NCBI GenBank assembly: GCA_940671915.1
Contig: CALNVZ010003426.1
Location: forward strand, 31,820,427 to 31,884,426
DNA length: 64,000 nucleotides
Source: Paracentrotus lividus
Lineage: Eukaryota > Echinodermata > Echinoidea > Camarodonta > Echinidae
Reading direction: 5' to 3'
Shown in pieces: positions 56,301 through 62,300 of the stretch. Every line of letters starts with the position of its first letter. The stretch's first letter is position 1. Under the pieces are notes generated by a model. The model saw only the letters and a list, made by a program, of their open reading frames with translations. It did no database searches and had not been told where the DNA came from. The translations under genes were made by a program, and so were the position numbers.

Positions 56301-59300
56301 ACTCACGTAACAGTTTTTCTTCATCATTTATAAAAATTGGTATTTTTCTATGACTTTGATAGTCATCACCGGTGTCAAGATTGTTTGAAGGAAGAGAATT
56401 TAAAATCCCACCAATTAACTTTGAAGAATTTTTCTCTCAGAAAAACAAAGTCAGTTTTTTGGTTACTCACTGTAACATCACCAGAGCGAGTTACAATCAA
56501 TTTTGAATGAGTACTACAAATTTACTTGAAAAAGCTTTTGTGTATTTTAAGTAAATTTGACTCTTCTAAACTTCAGAAATATATAAGTGGTATGATGTTG
56601 CAATAACAGAAAATGGTAAAGGCATATTTCATTTTCACTTATTTTTCTTGTATTTTGGTACAGGAATGGAAGACACAACTTTTCGACCATTTTTTTCAAA
56701 GTATAGATATTGAAAATAAACTTTTTATTTTTTGTTCCTGAAACTTCATGTATGAAGGACTAAAAATATCTAAAAATTCAAGAAAATATTGAATTTGAAT
56801 TTTTAAGCTCATGTCCACCAACCTATGGAATTTGCCCTTTATGTTTTCTTCCTTGGAAGATCGATTTTATAATGATAATAATAATAATAATATAATAAAT
56901 TGTTTCCTTTTCTTGGTATGGAATAATAAAAATTTTCATAGAAATAGATAAAAAAAGTAATAATTTTTGTTATTACACCCAGGTTCCAAAAAAACGTTCA
57001 CATGCTTCAACCGCGACAGGCACCTGGAAGCCGAATGGTGATATTACGAATCTGAATGAACAGATTGGACAGGTTTTGTGAGTGGAGGACCACACTTTCA
57101 ACTGAACAGGTTTGTTTAGGTTTCTGACTTCTATTTTCTTTTTCAAAGGAAAGAAATTGACGGATAGGGATATGAATTAAAGGGAATCTAGTGTAGTGGG
57201 AGAGTGTGTGGGAAAAATGAAAAAACTTATTTTAAGTTTTCCTCTAATTTCATGATATTTGGAAGAATATCATAATAGACATGATAGAAAGCTCCACAAG
57301 AAAATATTTGCTCTTCAAATGCCCTAGTAGTCATATGATCCAAAATGTGCCACACAGCTGACATGTTTGGTCCCGAACATTTTGTGTTGCCCCATACATG
57401 CATTTCTGTGTAAGTGCATGTGACTCAAAGCTGATTGGTTTATTACTTTTTTTTTATCATTTTGGCGATTCCAAAACCTTACAGCACAAATAATGCTTAG
57501 ATTGAAATGTTATCAACCTCTTCAAAACACTTCCACATTTCAATGTCATGACCAGAACACTAGTTTCACTTAAAGTATTCGAAATACAGACGAAGTGATA
57601 TATTCTCGTCAACGTAAAACTAGACAAAGTAATATTTATACAAATGATAATAATAACAAAATTATAGGCCTCAATAATCATAGTGTTTTTAACAGAAAAA
57701 ATATTTGAATTATACGATTTAAAAAAAAGTTTATTGCATACATTTGAAGCATTTATCGGGCATTCAATTTCCTCATTGACTAGTTCTAAATTTGATTGCG
57801 AAATTTCAAACAATTATAACAAACCATGCATTACTGATAATTTTCACACAAAGTAGCTTCACATGTAAGTATCTCACAAAAGTGGGTATGTTTCAAATTA
57901 GTCAGCCCACAAATTATATGTGATTAATTCACTCCGAAATTAATTGAATTTCATTTTAATAATGTACTTATATTGATAGCAATCTAATATTTTAATTAAA
58001 TGTATTTTGAGATATGAAATTTTACTAAACTAGAAATGTTGGAGGAAGATTTACTGGTAGACCAAAAAAAATTAACAAAAAAATAAATTATACAAAAGAA
58101 AAAGCAAAAAAAAAAAAAAAAAAAGGGAAAAGAAATAGATTAATAAAGACAGTGTTGGGGTGGGGCGGTGATGAATAGCGTCAAGGAAGATATTACTAAA
58201 ATATAAATATATTACAAATACAATATATAGAAATAACAGTTATCCTCCTTTTCTTTGATCTTTCCAGAAAATATTTGGTGACGTAACATTTGCTGACACT
58301 GTAACCGTAAATGGAGACATTGGGACATCTTCTCTTGTAAACACCATCGATCTACCAAATCTTTACAATTCAGTCCTGTATAAGACAGGGGCGCAAACTA
58401 TAACGGGAGCTAAGACGTTTACAGGTTTGTACTTGAACATGTAAATTTATTTGTTGTTTATCATTTTACACGGAACACGAATTTTATTTGTTGGGATTGT
58501 GATCGGGCCAAGAGTGGGAATTTGACAAATTTATCGTCGGGTCACGTGATGAATTCAATAAGGTTGGATTTTAATTCCGCACAAGTATAATTGTCCATTA
58601 TTTTGCCAATAGCTTTGTGCTATAACTTATAAGGTCGTCGCTTTTTGCGTTAAATGCCATGATTTTTAATTTTGTGTTATGACTTTCATTATATGTTCGG
58701 TCATCTTTACGGTACATAATGATTGATGACTATATATGGGACTCAACTTTTTGGACATGACGACGTTTGTCCAGATGATAAATGTGTTATAAATAAAAAG
58801 TCTAGGAACAGTTTAGACGTTGGTGAACTTTGAATCTTTAATCTAGCTTTCGGCTGAATTGCCTTCATCAGGATTTCTGAAGAGAAAATCATAACAAACA
58901 AGAACAAAAACCATAACAAATAAAAGTAAATCATACAAACAAACGTCTAAACTGTTCCTAGACTTTTTATTTATAACACACTCACATATCAGACACACAC
59001 AAACATATATATATAATGTGTGTATAATATATATTTACAGATACTGTGGATTTCGATGGAGCAATCTCAATATCCGGGACATTGGATGGTGTAAACATTG
59101 AGGACATGTCAAGCCGTGCAATATACCTTAATGACGGTGCCCAAACGATAACAGCCGTAAAGGTATATATAACTGATCTAGCCCAATATTCAAAATGGCT
59201 AAGATAACTAATTAGGCAAATAGTATAAAATTTACACATAAATTAACTTTAAACTAATAAACTTATTTCATGGCGTGGGTAGATAACGTCAGGCCGTTTT

Positions 59301-62300
59301 AAAAAGTAAACTATGTGCAATCCATCCACTGATAATATGTCAATTAAGTACTTTACTGGAAAATAGAAAGCCGAAACGAATTTCAATAATTTAGAAAACA
59401 GATGGACCCATTGTTGGTAAATCGACACTTTCTAAGAGAAAACTTAATCATGCACATAAAACTGTGCCAAATGACACAAGCATCCAATCTGGCCTGTTTG
59501 GAGGGGAAAATATACGATTTTCGAATATTTCAGAGGGAAATACTTTCTTTCAACACATTGAAAGGCTTAAAATTGGCATTGTTGTTTTATGTAGCTTAAT
59601 GGCTTTTGACCATGTTAATTGATGTGTATTCAGTTCATTTCATGTTTCGCTTCGTAGTTTGAATGGAGTTAAAAATGAACTTTTAACAGTTTAGTACTAG
59701 AATCTTCATTTGCAAGATATAGAGTGTAACCGATTATGGTTTGTTCCGTTCAGACTTTCACTGATCTACTGAGCGTGTCCAATCATATTACTCTAACTGG
59801 AGACGTCAATGGTGTAGACTTGGCAGATTTGAACAGTGACATAGTATGGACTAATGCCGGGACGCAAACCATAACGGGCAAAAAGGTAAATTTATTATAA
59901 CTATTCAGCCTTTTTGTATGTATTACTGTATGTGTGTGTGCGTGTATATGTTGGGGGGGGGTGTGGCATGGTGTATGTGTGTGTGAGGGTGTGTTGTGTT
60001 GTGTTGTTGTTGTATATGTGTGTGGAGGATGTGTGTTGGGTGTGTGTTTTAGTGTGGTGCGCGCGCGTGTGTGGATGTCATAGTGTATTCAACGGTTTTT
60101 GAATTGTTTGCAGTGTGTTCGAATATGTTCCTAATGGTTCAAAATCATTTTGGCTAAAAAAAAAAGAAATTTGATCGAATTTTTATTTGTCTTGCCACTA
60201 AATCCCCAGTGGCGGATCCACGATTTGAAAATAGGAGGCGCATACACAGAAAGCAAAATGTGAATTATATCAAATAATCAGCGTAAGTTTTTATTTACTT
60301 TTAATTACGGTGATCACGTCAATCTCTCGACATATGATATATTAAGGTTAATGCTTTTTGTTCCAACTAGAATTTATCAAACTAAATTGCCTCTCTCCAT
60401 TCTGGTAGATATTCAACAGTGGTTTCCACGCCTCTCAGAGCATTACAGTGAGTGGTACGGTCAATACTATTGATATAAGTGATGATGTGCTCACTCTTAA
60501 CCAAGATCAAACCATCACAGGTAATACATATTACGTTCGTATCACTTTTAAATATTCCTTCATTACCAAGGATAAAATGAAGTTATGATTGTGTATGAAA
60601 TATAACATTGGTTTTGTCTTTGACGAAGATTCTGCTAGAATCGAAAGCTCAGGCTCTTTTTTCTAAAAAAAATAAATAAAAAATTCCTCACTTTAAGTGG
60701 CAAGTCACGGAGTCATGTATTGTATGTATCAATGATTAATAATCGCAGTTGGTTCTTTCAACAAACCCTTTTTATTCTATGTTGATTCGTTCCGTTACAA
60801 TTATCTTGATAACTATTGAATTATTCTTAAAAAGCTAAAAACTGCAATTAACACACAAAATACCGAAGCGAACATAATTTGTGCTTTATTGATGTTTTGA
60901 ATTTCAAATAAACATTATGTTGTAACATTATAATGAACAATCCATCATTTCATTTATTCTTATTCGTAATACATGGAATTCCGGAGTCTGAACCAAAGAG
61001 AATTAACTCGTGAAAGCTTTAAGAACATATTCTTTTTAATTCTTTCAGTTCGATACCATGGGGTGATTCAATAACATTTAAAATAAATCCCAATTATCGA
61101 CACATGGAACTATATCATGGCTATTGATCCTAAAATTGATTTTTCTTCTCAGTTGGGATTGATCTTAGCCGTTGATCCTAAAATTGATTGATCCTAAAAT
61201 TGAACCACCCCAAGATCCTCAATTTGTATTAAAAGTTGAGTAACATCGAATTGATGGTAAGTCAAATGCCTAATTCTCTAATGTCAAACACAAATCTCTC
61301 ATACTAGGTGTATTTAGTGTTAAGCGTGGGATATCCCGTAATAAAGTGCGCATCGGAAAAAGGTCATCCATTTTTGAGCAGCTCAGTGTTTATTAACTCC
61401 TATCCTTTACAATGATCCCTTTCTTGAATCATAAATTCTACGCATAACCGAATAAAATGCAAAAAAAATGTGACAGTTACAAAATCCATTTCCCCAAGTT
61501 TTTGTCAAAGGATGATATACTGAGTGCACTGGATACTTTCAAAGGAGTCACACATCATTGCACGCAATCCTATTCAATGCTCTGGGACAGCATTCATTCA
61601 GTCTTCTTTCATTTCCTTAAAAACTTGGAAAAATAAATACTGTACCTGTTATCTTCATATGCAATTTACTAAATTATGCTTTACATTTATGATCCAAGAA
61701 AAATAAATTGGAAAGGTGTAGACTTTCTCTTTCATTATATGTTACATAATTATGAACAGCAAAGACATATGAGCTTGGAATATGAGCCCTCTAAAAATGG
61801 ACTACATTATTTTTATACGAACTGTAGATACATGAATACTAATCCTGGTCTTCCTCTGGTTTACAGGAGCATACACATTTAGTGCAGACGTTCAAATTGA
61901 TGAGACTTTGACTGTGAGTGGTCCCATCAATGATGTCAATATCCAGGCACTAGACGCTGATGCTATGAAGAAAGATGAAGTTCAGACCATAAGCTCACCA
62001 ATTGTCTTTACTAATGGTAAGTTCAAAATACTCTATGCCCTGTACAACAAAGACTTACGATTAAAGGAGGAGTCCGGGCTGAAATGAAAAAGTTTTGTAA
62101 AATTAACTGAAATTCATCAAGCACAACACAGAAAATTTCATCAAAATCGGATTCTTGATTTTTTTTTTGGTAAAACAGTTTTTGGCAAGTGTCTCATTGT
62201 CTCATTTGAATATTCAAATGAGCAAACTGATGATGTCACAGTCCCCCTACTTCTTGTGTATTTTATTATATGAAATCCTATTAATCTCATTTTTTCATAT

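Larger units (their letters stand above)
51500..56837. mobile_element. ~5.3-kb composite fold-back region filling intron 30
   Basis: The possible ends gggcaattccacgggtta (51,500) and the inverted tatggaatttgccc (to 56,837) match imperfectly. Inside, 51,847-52,279 and about 54,349-54,780 are long inverted arms, for example gtctccaaatgtaacgtgag / ctcacgttacatttggagac. A further inverted pair (about 53,163-53,280 and 54,155-54,285) surrounds a nested element at 53,286-54,150. The motif gttactcacgtaac, or its reverse, recurs about eleven times. No coding content. Confidence 0.7.

Noticed and set aside
59914-60102. Cys/Val-rich 62-codon frame
   Set aside because: Translation of a GT microsatellite.
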